Part shown: positions 8,816-18,879 of the stretch, piece by piece
Layout: each line of letters begins with the position of its first letter
How positions within the stretch are numbered: position 1 is the stretch's first letter
NCBI GenBank assembly: GCA_029259185.1
Contig: JAPDJF010000030.1
Span: 1 to 45,601, forward strand
Source: Hadesarchaea archaeon
GTDB lineage: Archaea > Hadarchaeota > Hadarchaeia > Hadarchaeales > WYZ-LMO6
Reading direction: 5' to 3'
DNA length: 45,601 nucleotides
Program-made: the position numbers and the translations under genes
The notes under the pieces: generated by a model
Told to the model about the DNA's origin: nothing
The model's database searches: none
What the model saw: the letters and a program-made list of their open reading frames with translations, nothing else

Positions 8816-9157
8816 TCATTCGCGGCGCTTGTTCAGGAGATCCAAGACTTTTTTTATCTCCTCATCCGAGAGTTTTCTCCTCTCCTTAGCCAGGATAAGC
8901 TCTACCTCCTCCTTGGTTTCGGGCATGAGATCCACCAACAGGACAGCTTGGTTCTCCCTCAGATCGACCGCCCCCATGAGTTCGCTCACGAGTTCCCTAG
9001 CTTCCTTTCCCTTGAGCTTAGAGAACTTCTGAGCGTAATCGTAAGCCAGCCTCTGCTCATACCCGAGTTCCTCCCTCTCCTTTTTCATCTTCTCCAGTAT
9101 CTCCAACACTTCTGCTAGAGTGACCGGCCTCTCAGAAACTGTTCCCCGCCCTATCAT
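8816..9157 (-). CDS. rpoF: DNA-directed RNA polymerase subunit F (Rpb4)
   Basis: 113 aa, VTLAEVLEILEKMKKEREELGYEQRLAYDYAQKFSKL; next to L21e. Confidence 0.9.
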   Translation of the reverse strand: MIGRGTVSERPVTLAEVLEILEKMKKEREELGYEQRLAYDYAQKFSKLKGKEARELVSELMGAVDLRENQAVLLVDLMPETKEEVELILAKERRKLSDEEIKKVLDLLNKRRE

Positions 9158-9426
9158 CCAGCTACCCTCTTAAGATGCTCTGGAGTGATAATAACCTTTT
9201 TGATTTTCCCCCCATCTTTGAACTCGACCTCGTAGGCCCGTCCCACCCTTCCTCTAACCACCCCCACCCTCCCATGGTACCTCGGGTGAGGCCTCCCTCC
9301 TGGGACACTCGGCTCTATCAGGAGGACCACCTTTTCCCCCAACCCGAACTTCTGGACCACCTTACTCACTTGGAAAAGCCCCCTCCTCCTCGACCCCTTG
9401 GCCAACTTCTTACGCGCCTTGACCAT
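9154..9426 (-). CDS. rpl21e: 50S ribosomal protein L21e
   Basis: KARKKLAKGSRRRGLFQVSKVVQKFGLGEKVVLLIEPSVPGGRPHPRYHGRVGVVRGRVGRAYEVE. Confidence 0.96.
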   Translation of the reverse strand: MVKARKKLAKGSRRRGLFQVSKVVQKFGLGEKVVLLIEPSVPGGRPHPRYHGRVGVVRGRVGRAYEVEFKDGGKIKKVIITPEHLKRVAG

Positions 9427-9477
9427 TCTCCTACTTTCCCCCCTCTCGATTAAGAGCTTTGCCCCCCCCAGAGAAAA

Positions 9478-10839
9478 TTATCTTAGACCCTTTCTTTCCA
9501 TCTCCCTCACAAATTTCGCGAGCGGTCCAACCCTTGGCAACCTGCGCTTGCTAAAACTCTTCACGAGCTTCTTCATCAGTTCGTACTGTTTCAGCAGCTC
9601 TCTCACCTCCACCTCACTCGTTCCCGAACCGAGTGCGATCCTCCTTATCCTAGAAGCGTTCAAGACTTCCGGATTTTCAAGTTCCTGAGGTGTCATCGAC
9701 TGCATTATCACTTTAAAGCGCTTCAATTTCTCCTCCCCGAGCTTCATCTGATCCTCAGGAATCGATACCCCTAACCCGGGGATGAGCTGGACGAGCTTCT
9801 TGAGGGGACCCATCTTGCCTACCATCTCAAGCTGCTCGTACACCATTTTCAGCGTCAACTTACCTTTGAAGACATCCTTGAGATCCTCCTTCTTCACTTC
9901 CTCGGACCTTACCACTTCCTCAACTCGCCTCAGCAGGGTTTCCAAGTCACCCATTCCAAGCAACCTAGCGACAAAGCGCGGAGGGGAGAAAAGCTCGATA
10001 TCGTCCATATGCTCACCCGTTCCTATGAACTTGATCGGTGCCCCCGTGGCGGCCACGGCCGAGAGGGCACCCCCACCCTTTGCCGTCCCGTCGAGCTTGG
10101 TCACCATTATTGAGCCAATGGGAGTGGCCCTCGTGAAAGCCGCCGCCTGATCCCTGACCTGTTGGCCTAGGGTCCCATCCACCACCAACATTATCTCGTC
10201 CGGTTTTATGGCCTCTGCTATCCTCTTCATCTCCACCATGAGATCCTCTTCCCTCTTGTGCCTTCCAGCGGAGTCCACTACTATGAGATCGTATCGCTTG
10301 AGCTTCATCTCCTCCACTCCCCTCTTGGCGAGTTCGACTGGATCCTTGGCCCCCGGATCTCCTATCACCTCGATACCCACTTTTTGACCCAGTTGGCTCA
10401 ACTGCTCATAGGCTCCCGCACGGAACGTATCCGCACACACGGCCCCGACCTTGAACCCTTTCTTTTTGAAGTAGTTTGCCAGCTTCGCCGCCGAAGTCGT
10501 CTTCCCACTCCCCTGAAGCCCGACCATCAGTAACACCGTGGATCTGTCTGGTTTGAGTTCCAAAGTGGCGGGCTTTCCAAGCAGCGAGGAGAGCTCCTCG
10601 TAAACCACCCTCAACACGTGCTCCCTCCTGGTTACACCGACCGGAAGTTTTTCCTTGAGCACGCGGTTTTGAATTCGTTTAGTGAGATCCGACACGAGTT
10701 GAACGTTCACGTCAGCTTGGAGGAGAGCCCGCTGGATGTCTCTCACGAGTTCCTTAACGATTCCCTCGTCCACATGAGGAGCCTTGGCTATCTTCTGAAG
10801 AGCTCCGTAGAGGGCCTTTCCCAGCTTTTCTAGAACCAT
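9478..10839 (-). CDS. srp54: Signal recognition particle protein SRP54
   Basis: MVGLQGSGKTTSAAKLANYF, DTFRAGAYEQLSQL, VDSAGRHKREEDLMVEM, TKLDGTAKGGGALSA. Confidence 0.98.
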   Translation of the reverse strand: MVLEKLGKALYGALQKIAKAPHVDEGIVKELVRDIQRALLQADVNVQLVSDLTKRIQNRVLKEKLPVGVTRREHVLRVVYEELSSLLGKPATLELKPDRSTVLLMVGLQGSGKTTSAAKLANYFKKKGFKVGAVCADTFRAGAYEQLSQLGQKVGIEVIGDPGAKDPVELAKRGVEEMKLKRYDLIVVDSAGRHKREEDLMVEMKRIAEAIKPDEIMLVVDGTLGQQVRDQAAAFTRATPIGSIMVTKLDGTAKGGGALSAVAATGAPIKFIGTGEHMDDIELFSPPRFVARLLGMGDLETLLRRVEEVVRSEEVKKEDLKDVFKGKLTLKMVYEQLEMVGKMGPLKKLVQLIPGLGVSIPEDQMKLGEEKLKRFKVIMQSMTPQELENPEVLNASRIRRIALGSGTSEVEVRELLKQYELMKKLVKSFSKRRLPRVGPLAKFVREMERKGLR

Positions 10840-10977
10840 CCGATTCCTCTCCAGAGGTTTCCCTTGGAGACATTAAATCTGTATCGAAGTCATGCCCAAA
10901 ACTTTCAGAACTTTCTGACAAAGGTTCTGGTAAATATTCGTGGCTTAAGGATTTAGGGGGAACGCCAAGTTACTCTG

Positions 10978-11242
10978 ATGCTGGTCTCCAAAACCGTGAG
11001 GGCTGAACCGCACGGCCTCACGAGAAGCGAGCTGAGGGGACTGGAAGACCTCCAAGCGTGGGATCGCGCCCAAGAGGGACTACAAGAAGCTGAGGGAGCA
11101 GACTAGGCTATCCTCCTACTATAGGTCGCTCAGTTGGAAGGCAAAAGACGGGCGCAAATCCCCTATTCTCCTCGATAAGGACGCATTCAAGATCGTGGAG
11201 ATTGACAATAAATTTGCCCGGTTTTTCATCTCGATCCCTTAA
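10978..11242 (+). pseudogene. Fragmented IS605-type TnpB N-terminal relic (frameshifted)
   Basis: MLVSKTVRAEPHGLTRSELRGLEDLQAWDRAQ in one frame; DYKKLREQTRLSSYYRSLSWKAKDGRKSPILLDKDAFKIVEIDNKFARFFISIP* in another; neither forms a complete gene. Confidence 0.45.
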
Positions 11243-11251
11243 CTAGTTCCT

Positions 11252-11839
11252 TCAAAGTATCTTCTCCACAAGTTTCCTTATCTGCTGATGCACGTCCCCC
11301 ACCGATCCCGTGCCATCGACCAGCTCAAGTCTTCCCTTCCTGACGAGTTCCAGATATTTCATCCGAACGGTGCGCTGGAGTTCGAGGTCGCTCTCGAATT
11401 TATCTAACTTCCTCCTCCCTCTTATCCTCCTAACACACATCTCAGGAGGCACATCTATGAGAATTGCGAAATCCGGGAGCGGTGCGAACACGTTTATTCC
11501 TTCTATCCACTCCATCGGCAACCCACGGGCTGACTGGTAAGCAAGTGACGAGTATACGCAACGCTCACTCACCACGATCTTCCCCTCGCGGAGTGATGGG
11601 ATGATGAGCGACTCCGCGTGTTCCAAACGATCTGCAGCGAAGAGAAGGGCTTCCACCCGAGCTCGAAGACCCGCTCTCCTGAGCGAGCGCTTGATGATGC
11701 GTCCCAAGGTGCCACGGGTTGGTTCTGCTGTCCGTAAGACCTCGTATCCTTCAGAACGGAGCCACCTAACCAAGAGTTTGACTTGGGTGGTTTTACCGCA
11801 CCCATCGAGACCCTCAACGCAGATGAACTTTCCACCCAT
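11252..11839 (-). CDS. tmk: Thymidylate kinase
   Basis: KFICVEGLDGCGKTTQVKLLVRWLRSEGYEV...SERCVYSSLAYQSARGL. Confidence 0.95.
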   Translation of the reverse strand: MGGKFICVEGLDGCGKTTQVKLLVRWLRSEGYEVLRTAEPTRGTLGRIIKRSLRRAGLRARVEALLFAADRLEHAESLIIPSLREGKIVVSERCVYSSLAYQSARGLPMEWIEGINVFAPLPDFAILIDVPPEMCVRRIRGRRKLDKFESDLELQRTVRMKYLELVRKGRLELVDGTGSVGDVHQQIRKLVEKIL

Positions 11840-12991
11840 TCATCCACCCCAAGGAATAGGAAAACACAAGAGGAAAACCGCAAACGTTAAAAACGCTAGA
11901 TGCTTGTGGAAAGGGGAAAGCTCAGAGATATCATCTAACACCCCCCCATGCGGTTGGTTAAAGATCAAAATTATGAGAAGACCCCATAGCCAAAACGGAT
12001 ACCCTGGAAATATGAATCCCGAAAAAAGTAAGAGAAAACCGACTGCCCTCGTGATCATGTAGTGACTCTCCCTGCTCAGTAGCCCCCTAGCCACGTGGCC
12101 CCCATCCAGCTGACCCGCGGGGAAGAGGTTCAAAGAAGTTATGACCATCATCACCGAACCTGAAAAAACCAGGGGACTCTGCTCAAGCCCAGATGGAATC
12201 CTGCCGTAGAACAACAACTGAAGCACCATCAACATCGGGCACGTGAAAATGAGGGGCTCACCCCCGGGCTCGGAAAACATCAATCCTATGGAAGTGAGTA
12301 AGACCGCCACCAAGAACCCCAAGAGCGGACCACTCGCGCCTATCTCCACGAGGGCATTCCGGTTTGGGATCGGACCCTTGAGCCTTATCAAGGCCCCCAA
12401 CGTTCCAAGAAAAGTAGGCGCGGGAATGAAGTATGGTAAAGAGGCCTCCACCCTGTTCCTGCTAGCCGCTAACTTGTGGCCCATCTCATGGGCCCCAAGC
12501 ATTGCCAGAAGACTGGATGAAAAAAGCGCAGCATAGGGCACGCTCCGCTCGAAGATCAAGAAATAGCTGAAGCCGAAGGTCGTAATCACCGTAGTGAGTA
12601 GAAGCAAGATGTTCAAGTGAGGTTTGTCCCTCGCCGACCTAGGCGATCTGAACACCTGTAGTTTGAGACAGTCCCCCCTTTTCCTCAGGACGCCAACGAA
12701 ACCGTTCTTCTGGAGTTTCGAAAGCACCCTTGAGAACGAACGTCCTGGATTCTCAGCCTCCACCTCGAACTCCGCACGGTCTTCGTACGCTATGAGATCA
12801 ACCACCGAAAATTCGTTTTCCACCACCGACCCCACACGTGCCCACGAGGAGGGGAGTCCTCTATCCACGACCGCCATATCCCCTCCACACCTCGGACAGC
12901 TCTCCACGAGCAGTTCTCCCAAACCCAGCGTGGACATACAGTACTCCGTATGCTTGCATGCCAAACACTGGAGCTTGGCTATCGGGCCCAA
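11840..12991 (-). CDS. Site-2 protease-like M50 metalloprotease with N-terminal zinc ribbon
   Basis: CLACKHTEYC...CPRCGG zinc ribbon; LLAMLGAHEMGHKLAA (HExxH); FPAGQLDGGHVARGLL; multiple TM segments. Confidence 0.92.
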   Translation of the reverse strand: MGPIAKLQCLACKHTEYCMSTLGLGELLVESCPRCGGDMAVVDRGLPSSWARVGSVVENEFSVVDLIAYEDRAEFEVEAENPGRSFSRVLSKLQKNGFVGVLRKRGDCLKLQVFRSPRSARDKPHLNILLLLTTVITTFGFSYFLIFERSVPYAALFSSSLLAMLGAHEMGHKLAASRNRVEASLPYFIPAPTFLGTLGALIRLKGPIPNRNALVEIGASGPLLGFLVAVLLTSIGLMFSEPGGEPLIFTCPMLMVLQLLFYGRIPSGLEQSPLVFSGSVMMVITSLNLFPAGQLDGGHVARGLLSRESHYMITRAVGFLLLFSGFIFPGYPFWLWGLLIILIFNQPHGGVLDDISELSPFHKHLAFLTFAVFLLCFPIPWGG

Positions 12992-13143
12992 CCCACCACC
13001 TCAACGGTGGAGATTTGAACTTACCACTTAATAAGTAAGATGGCGGAAAACCCCACCGAGTATCCTAACTCGGTAGAAGATAAGACATGAAACCCAACAG
13101 TAAGAATTAATACTTCAAGCACACAACTCCTGCCGGTGTCCGA

Positions 13144-14994
13144 GTGCGCCTGTTACTGATCCATGCTGATTACCTCGAGTTCGAAGCCATCCAGCCGACC
13201 CCCGCGGCAGAGGAGGTGGGGGAGGACAGAAAGTCCGGGAGGATAGAAGAGGCTCTAGTCGCATTCACCGCGGTAGAGGAGGACGATGAAAGGGATCAAG
13301 CGAACGTGGTTTCAAAGGCTCTCAAGGAAATTCTAGATTATTGTGAACGGGTTCGAGTGAGAAAGGTCGCTGTGTATCCCTATGCCCACTTGAGTCCCAA
13401 CCTTTCATCCCCCACCGCAGCAATAAAGATCTTGAAGGACCTGAGGGAAAGGTTATCGAAAGAAGGTCTTGAGGTTCTCCACGTCCCCTTCGGATGGTAT
13501 AAATCTTTCACCCTGAGATGCAAAGGACATCCGCTCAGTGAACTCTCTAGAACTATAACAGCAGAACCTGAGATCACCCGGGTTGAGGAAGAAAAGCCGA
13601 GTGAATTCATCGTGATCAACCCCGAAGGGGAGGAGGAGAAGCTCGATCTCAGGGATTTAGACTCATGTGAAGCCATTAGGAGTGACCCACTCATGAAGCA
13701 ATTCATCCTCAGCGAGGAACTCAAACATAAGCCCCGTGCGGAGCCTGCCCACATAAAGCTCATGCGCAGGCTGGAACTCGTGGATTATGAGCCATCGAGT
13801 GACATCGGACATTTCCGGTTTTACCCGAAAGGTGCCATGATGAAATCCCTGCTCGAGGATTTCGCACTCCAACTGGCGAGGGAGATCGGTGCTATAATCA
13901 TCGAAACCCCCCTCCTCTACCGGGTGGACGAACCCGACATACGTGAGCAGGCCTCCAAATTCCTCGCCAAAGACTACCGAGTGAAAATTCCTGGCCGAAC
14001 CCTTCTGCTCAGGTTCGCGGGAGACTTCGGGCTGTTTCGAATGATGAAGGAGACACACGTTAGTTACAAACAGATGCCGATCAGGGTCTTCGAACTTTCA
14101 CCATCGTTCAGATTAGAGCAGAGCGGTGAGTGTGTGGGACTGAAAAGATTACGTGCATTCACTATGCCTGATCTCCACTGCTTTTGTTTGGATCTCAGTC
14201 AAGGACTGGAGGAATACGATCGTCTCTTCCATTTGTTCCTCAGACCCTTCGAGCTGATGGGTATTCCATACGTTATAGTGTTCAGAGTAGTGAAGGAATT
14301 CTACGATAAACACCGAGATTTCATTGGGGGGCTACTAAGGAAGGTTCGAAAGCCAGCTCTCGTGGAACTCCTCCCCGAAAGGAAGCATTACTGGGTGATG
14401 AAACACGAACTTCAAATCCTAGACTCCACCGGGGGGAACTCCCAACTCGCAACCGTACAGCTCGATCTCGAAGACTCCGAGCGATACGGGATATCCTACG
14501 TGGACGAGAACGGAAAAAAGAGGGGATGCATCATCTTGCACTCGTCCATGGGATCCATTGAGAGGTGGATGTACGCGTTGCTAGAAAACGCGGAGAAGCT
14601 CAAGAAAGCCGGAAGGTCCCCCTCCCTCCCCTTGTGGCTCTCTCCTACCCAAGTGAGGCTGATACCCGTAAGTGATCGTCACCTGAAGCTCTGCATACAA
14701 CACTCGGAAGAGCTGGAGAGATATGGAGTACGCGTTGACATCGATGACAGGAACGAGACGGTGGCGAAGAGGATAAGGTATGCGGAGCGTGAGTGGATTC
14801 CGTACGTGGTTGTGGTAGGGGATGAGGAGGAGAAGAGCCGCAGGTTGCCGGTCAGGGTGAGGGAACTCGGAAAACTCGTCTCGCTTGAGATAGGCGAACT
14901 CGGGGAGGAAATCAGGAAGAAGTGCGAAGGCACGCCGCGCGCGCCCTTACCTCTTCCAAAGTTATTATCTATGCGTCCGATATTTGTGGGATAA
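13144..14994 (+). CDS. thrS: Threonyl-tRNA synthetase, archaeal type with N-terminal editing domain
   Basis: MRLLLIHADYLEFEA...; class II motifs, e.g. PIRVFELSPSFRLEQSGECVGLKRLRAFTMPDLHCFC; GTG start. Confidence 0.96.
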   Translation: MRLLLIHADYLEFEAIQPTPAAEEVGEDRKSGRIEEALVAFTAVEEDDERDQANVVSKALKEILDYCERVRVRKVAVYPYAHLSPNLSSPTAAIKILKDLRERLSKEGLEVLHVPFGWYKSFTLRCKGHPLSELSRTITAEPEITRVEEEKPSEFIVINPEGEEEKLDLRDLDSCEAIRSDPLMKQFILSEELKHKPRAEPAHIKLMRRLELVDYEPSSDIGHFRFYPKGAMMKSLLEDFALQLAREIGAIIIETPLLYRVDEPDIREQASKFLAKDYRVKIPGRTLLLRFAGDFGLFRMMKETHVSYKQMPIRVFELSPSFRLEQSGECVGLKRLRAFTMPDLHCFCLDLSQGLEEYDRLFHLFLRPFELMGIPYVIVFRVVKEFYDKHRDFIGGLLRKVRKPALVELLPERKHYWVMKHELQILDSTGGNSQLATVQLDLEDSERYGISYVDENGKKRGCIILHSSMGSIERWMYALLENAEKLKKAGRSPSLPLWLSPTQVRLIPVSDRHLKLCIQHSEELERYGVRVDIDDRNETVAKRIRYAEREWIPYVVVVGDEEEKSRRLPVRVRELGKLVSLEIGELGEEIRKKCEGTPRAPLPLPKLLSMRPIFVG

Positions 14995-14997
14995 TGA

Positions 14998-15879
14998 TTA
15001 GTACCACCCGATACCCAGTTTCCTGCAGTTGGAGTCTACCTCCCTCTGGATCTCATCTATCTCCGTCTCCGAGAGATGAGCGAACCTACCTTGAAGCTTT
15101 AGATACTCCCTCACGGGCCTGCGTTTCTCAGGCTTAAAAGTCACCCTAATCTTTCCCCCCTCCATCTCGTAGAGGATCCACGCCCCCGTATCCACCGCAA
15201 GCCTCGCTAGCTTGATCGTGAGTTTTGGATCGTACCTCCACCCGGTCGGACAAGGGCAATGCACATGAATGTAACATGGGCCATTTATCTCCATCGCCTT
15301 TTTGACCTTCTCCACGTAGTCCCAAGGGTAGCCCACCGATGCGGTCGCCACATACGGAACGTGGTGGGCAGCAACTATTGCGGGCATATCTTTCTTGCTC
15401 CTGTCCTCCCCCCGTTTCACCCTACCTACTGGGGTCGTGGTCGTCCAAGCTGTAAAGGGTGTGGTTCCGCTTCGCTGGATACCGGTGTTCATGTACGCCT
15501 CGTTATCGAGACATATGTAGAGGAAGTTATGGCCGCGCTCAAGTGCTCCCGAGAGCGCTTGCAAGCCTATATCCGCCGTGCCACCATCGCCGGCGAAGGC
15601 CACCGGCTTTATGTCCTTCCCCAAAACTTTCAGGGCGACCTCGATTCCCGATGCGATAGCGGCCGCGTTCTCGAAGGCGCCATGGATCCAGGGAACTTTC
15701 CAAGCGGTTTGAGGATATGGGGTGCTCACTACTTCCATACAGCCCGTAGCCTCGGCCACGATTACGTTCTTCCCGGTCGCCTTAAGTGCTAGACGGATGG
15801 CGAGAGCCTCTGCACAACCAGCACAAGCCCTGTGACCCTGTGCGAAAAACTCTTCCTCCTTGAGCTCAAGCCCTCCCAT
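14998..15879 (-). CDS. porB: Pyruvate:ferredoxin oxidoreductase beta subunit
   Basis: [22 protein letters not shown]...[45 protein letters not shown]. Confidence 0.97.
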   Translation of the reverse strand: MGGLELKEEEFFAQGHRACAGCAEALAIRLALKATGKNVIVAEATGCMEVVSTPYPQTAWKVPWIHGAFENAAAIASGIEVALKVLGKDIKPVAFAGDGGTADIGLQALSGALERGHNFLYICLDNEAYMNTGIQRSGTTPFTAWTTTTPVGRVKRGEDRSKKDMPAIVAAHHVPYVATASVGYPWDYVEKVKKAMEINGPCYIHVHCPCPTGWRYDPKLTIKLARLAVDTGAWILYEMEGGKIRVTFKPEKRRPVREYLKLQGRFAHLSETEIDEIQREVDSNCRKLGIGWY

Positions 15880-17055
15880 TCACCTCACCTTCTCAACGTC
15901 CAGCCCTATCCAGTGAAGCACTTTCCCCACCTCTCCGCTCGAGGCCGCACCAGAGGTGATTTCGATCACCTCATCCAGATCGGAGAACTTGACGTCCCTT
16001 CCCCCCAAGCCCATCACGAAATCGAGGAAAAGGGGTCTCCGCTTGACATTGGCGAACGCTGCCACAACATCCGTGTACAATGCCCCAACCCATCCCATCG
16101 AGATATCCTTCTCCACCACCCCTACTGCTTTTGCCCCCATCAAGACTTCTGCAAGCTCCTCGGCCGGAAATGGTCTGTAGAGCCTCAGCTTCACCAGCCC
16201 AACTTTCTCCCCACGTCCTCTCCATCTGTCGACCACCTCTTTGATGGTTCCGGCCAGCGAACCCATGGTGAGCAAAATTATATCGGCATCGTCGGTGCGG
16301 TACTCCTCCATCATCCCGTACTTCCTCCCAAACCGTTTACCGAACTCCTCATCTACCTCCACCAATTTTTTCTTCGCGAGTTCGGTAGCCTCATGCTGCT
16401 GATACCTGAACTCCTGATACACCTCCGGAACTCCTACCGCTCCCATCGTGATGGGATGTTCAGGATCGAGCTTAAACTTCGGGGAATAGGGGGGAAGGAA
16501 AGAATCCACTTCATCCTGCTCTGGAACATCCACCGGCTCAACCGTGTGGGAAAGGATGTAACCATCATAACACACCATCACGGGGAGAAAGACCTGTTCG
16601 GCCAAACGAAAGGCCTGAAGTACCGAATCCAATATCTCTTGGTTGTTCTCACAGTACAGCTGCACCCAACCCGAATCCCTGACCGCCATCGAATCTTGCT
16701 GATCGTTCCATATACTCAGGGGAGCCGAGAGTGACCGATTAGCGTTGGTCATCACGATAGGCAATCTCATCCCCGAGACCACGTATAGGATCTCGCTCAT
16801 CAGCATCAATCCCTGTGAAGAAGTGGCCGTGAATGCTCTCGCTCCCGTGGCCGAGGCCCCCAAGCAAACACTCAGTGCGCTGTGCTCCGACTCTACCTTA
16901 ACGAATTCCGCATCCAGTTCACCGTCTGCCACGAACTTCGCCAACGTCTCCACTACCACGGTCTGGGGGGTGATAGGATAAGCTGAGATGACCTGAACCC
17001 TAGCTAATTTAGCCGCCATCGCGGCCGCCTCATTTCCATTCAACACCCGTCTCAA
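15880..17055 (-). CDS. porA: Pyruvate:ferredoxin oxidoreductase alpha subunit
   Basis: NGNEAAAMAAKLARVQVISAYPITPQTVVVE...TSSQGLMLMSEILYVVSGMRLPIVMTNANR. Confidence 0.97.
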   Translation of the reverse strand: MRRVLNGNEAAAMAAKLARVQVISAYPITPQTVVVETLAKFVADGELDAEFVKVESEHSALSVCLGASATGARAFTATSSQGLMLMSEILYVVSGMRLPIVMTNANRSLSAPLSIWNDQQDSMAVRDSGWVQLYCENNQEILDSVLQAFRLAEQVFLPVMVCYDGYILSHTVEPVDVPEQDEVDSFLPPYSPKFKLDPEHPITMGAVGVPEVYQEFRYQQHEATELAKKKLVEVDEEFGKRFGRKYGMMEEYRTDDADIILLTMGSLAGTIKEVVDRWRGRGEKVGLVKLRLYRPFPAEELAEVLMGAKAVGVVEKDISMGWVGALYTDVVAAFANVKRRPLFLDFVMGLGGRDVKFSDLDEVIEITSGAASSGEVGKVLHWIGLDVEKVR

Positions 17056-17056
17056 C

Positions 17057-18229
17057 TCATCCCTCCTCCACCATCCTTATCACTCCCCTCGGACACTCGT
17101 TCGCACATATCCCGCACCCCTTACAGTAATCGTAGTTCACCTCGTACTCGATCTCACCGAGCTTCACGATCGAAGCATCGGGACAGTAGAACCAACAGTT
17201 GTTGCACCCATTGCACACACCACAACTGAAACACCTCTCAGCCTCTATCTCCACCATTCGTCCCACAGCCTCCGAGATGCTTCCCTCGGGTATCGAAACC
17301 CGAGGGGAAAACGTGAAATAATCGAGATTTATTTCCTCAAATTTCACAGGTTGAGGCTCCAACACTTGGGGCAAACTTTCGTCCCGGAGGTATTTGTCAA
17401 TGGCGATGGCGGCTTTTCTCCCGGATCCTATGGCCCAAGCCACCCCGCGTCTCGCCCCCACAGCCGCATCTCCGCCCACAAACAGCTCCTTCCTTCCGGT
17501 TCTCCCCCACCGGTCAATCTTCACTCGTCCATGCTCTACGGCTACCCCTTGGGGCAACTGAGGGAGGCCGAACATCCTGCCAGGTGCTAGGAAAACTGCA
17601 TCATACTCCCTCAGCTCATCTAGATTTTCGATGCGGTGCCCGGTTCGGATCTCCATTCCAAGATTCAAGATCGAAGATAGCTCACGTCTCAGGATCTCTC
17701 TGGGCAAACGCTCCTCGGCAATCCCCACCGCCATCATCCCCCCCGTTACCTCCAGTGCCTCGAAAATCGTGACCCTGTGACCCAACAGGGTGAGGTGGTA
17801 AGCACAAGCTATCCCTGCCGGACCCGATCCCACCACAGCTACCTTTTTCCCCGTGGGAGGGCTCGAACTTTTTTTGATCCACCCTTCCCTTAACCCCAAA
17901 TCACCGAGAAATCGCTCGATCTCGTGGATCGCCAAGGGTTCATCGAATTTCCTTCGGTTACACACCCTCTCACACGGATGATAGCATATCCTCCCACACA
18001 CCGAGGGCAAGGGATTCGTCTCCTTGAGAACTTCCCAAGCCTCTCTGAACTTCCCATCCTTGACGAGGTACAAGATGCGCTGAACATCGTTCCCAACCGG
18101 ACAGCCAACATTGCATGGAGGCGTCCTGTTCTCATAAATAGGGCGTAAGTGTCTCCACCCTCCCGTTAGGTAGTCTACGCTACTGCCGGGTTTATCTATA
18201 ACCGCACCAGGCAGCAATTTTGAGCTCAT
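17057..18229 (-). CDS. porD: POR delta (2x[4Fe-4S]) fused to a GltD-like flavoprotein domain lacking the NAD(P)H-binding module
   Basis: N-terminal [12 protein letters not shown]...[19 protein letters not shown] fold [18 protein letters not shown]-terminal [18 protein letters not shown]...[16 protein letters not shown]. Confidence 0.9.
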   Translation of the reverse strand: MSSKLLPGAVIDKPGSSVDYLTGGWRHLRPIYENRTPPCNVGCPVGNDVQRILYLVKDGKFREAWEVLKETNPLPSVCGRICYHPCERVCNRRKFDEPLAIHEIERFLGDLGLREGWIKKSSSPPTGKKVAVVGSGPAGIACAYHLTLLGHRVTIFEALEVTGGMMAVGIAEERLPREILRRELSSILNLGMEIRTGHRIENLDELREYDAVFLAPGRMFGLPQLPQGVAVEHGRVKIDRWGRTGRKELFVGGDAAVGARRGVAWAIGSGRKAAIAIDKYLRDESLPQVLEPQPVKFEEINLDYFTFSPRVSIPEGSISEAVGRMVEIEAERCFSCGVCNGCNNCWFYCPDASIVKLGEIEYEVNYDYCKGCGICANECPRGVIRMVEEG

Positions 18230-18786
18230 CCCATCTCCCTCGACTTTTCGTACGCAGCCCTGACGGCGGCCACGTTTCTCTCTGCCACCCTTTCTTTGAA
18301 ATAACTTCTGATCACTTTTAACACCGACTCCAAGTTAACCATCTCCGTAGCCTTTACGTACGCCCCCAACATCGCCATGTTGGTTATAGGTACCCCTATT
18401 TTCTCGATCGCGATCGAAGTGGCATCGACCGTTACTATCCTTTTAGCCTTGAGTCCTCGCGGAACTTCTCGGGTGTTGAGTATGAGAATGCCGTCTCGTT
18501 TCAAACCCTCTGACACGTTCACCACACCCAAGAGTGTCGGATCCAAGACAACCACGTGATCCGGGGTGTATATCTGGGTTCGAACCCTGATCGGTTTCTC
18601 GTCGATCCTAGCGAAAGCCACCACCGGCGCCCCCCTCCTCTCTGCACCAAAAAAAGGAAAGGCCTGACAGTACTTCCCTTCTAGAAAAGCTGCTTCTGCT
18701 AACAGCCTCGCGGCTGTAACCGCACCCTGACCACCGCGACCGTGAAACCTTATCTCAATCATTTTTACCATCTTGACAACTCTCAT
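18226..18786 (-). CDS. porG: Pyruvate:ferredoxin oxidoreductase gamma subunit
   Basis: [52 protein letters not shown]. Confidence 0.97.
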
Positions 18787-18879
18787 TTAAATCATTTTAC
18801 ATCTTGATAACCCAACAACTCTTAAGAATTGATTTATATCCATACCGGTCCAAAATTCCATCACGTATTCTGGTGCCCT

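Noticed and set aside
12985-13025. tRNA T-arm-like string GGTGGAGATTTGAACTT on the minus strand at the M50 protease start
   Set aside because: No matching acceptor, D or anticodon arms nearby; it overlaps the 5' end of a convincing CDS.
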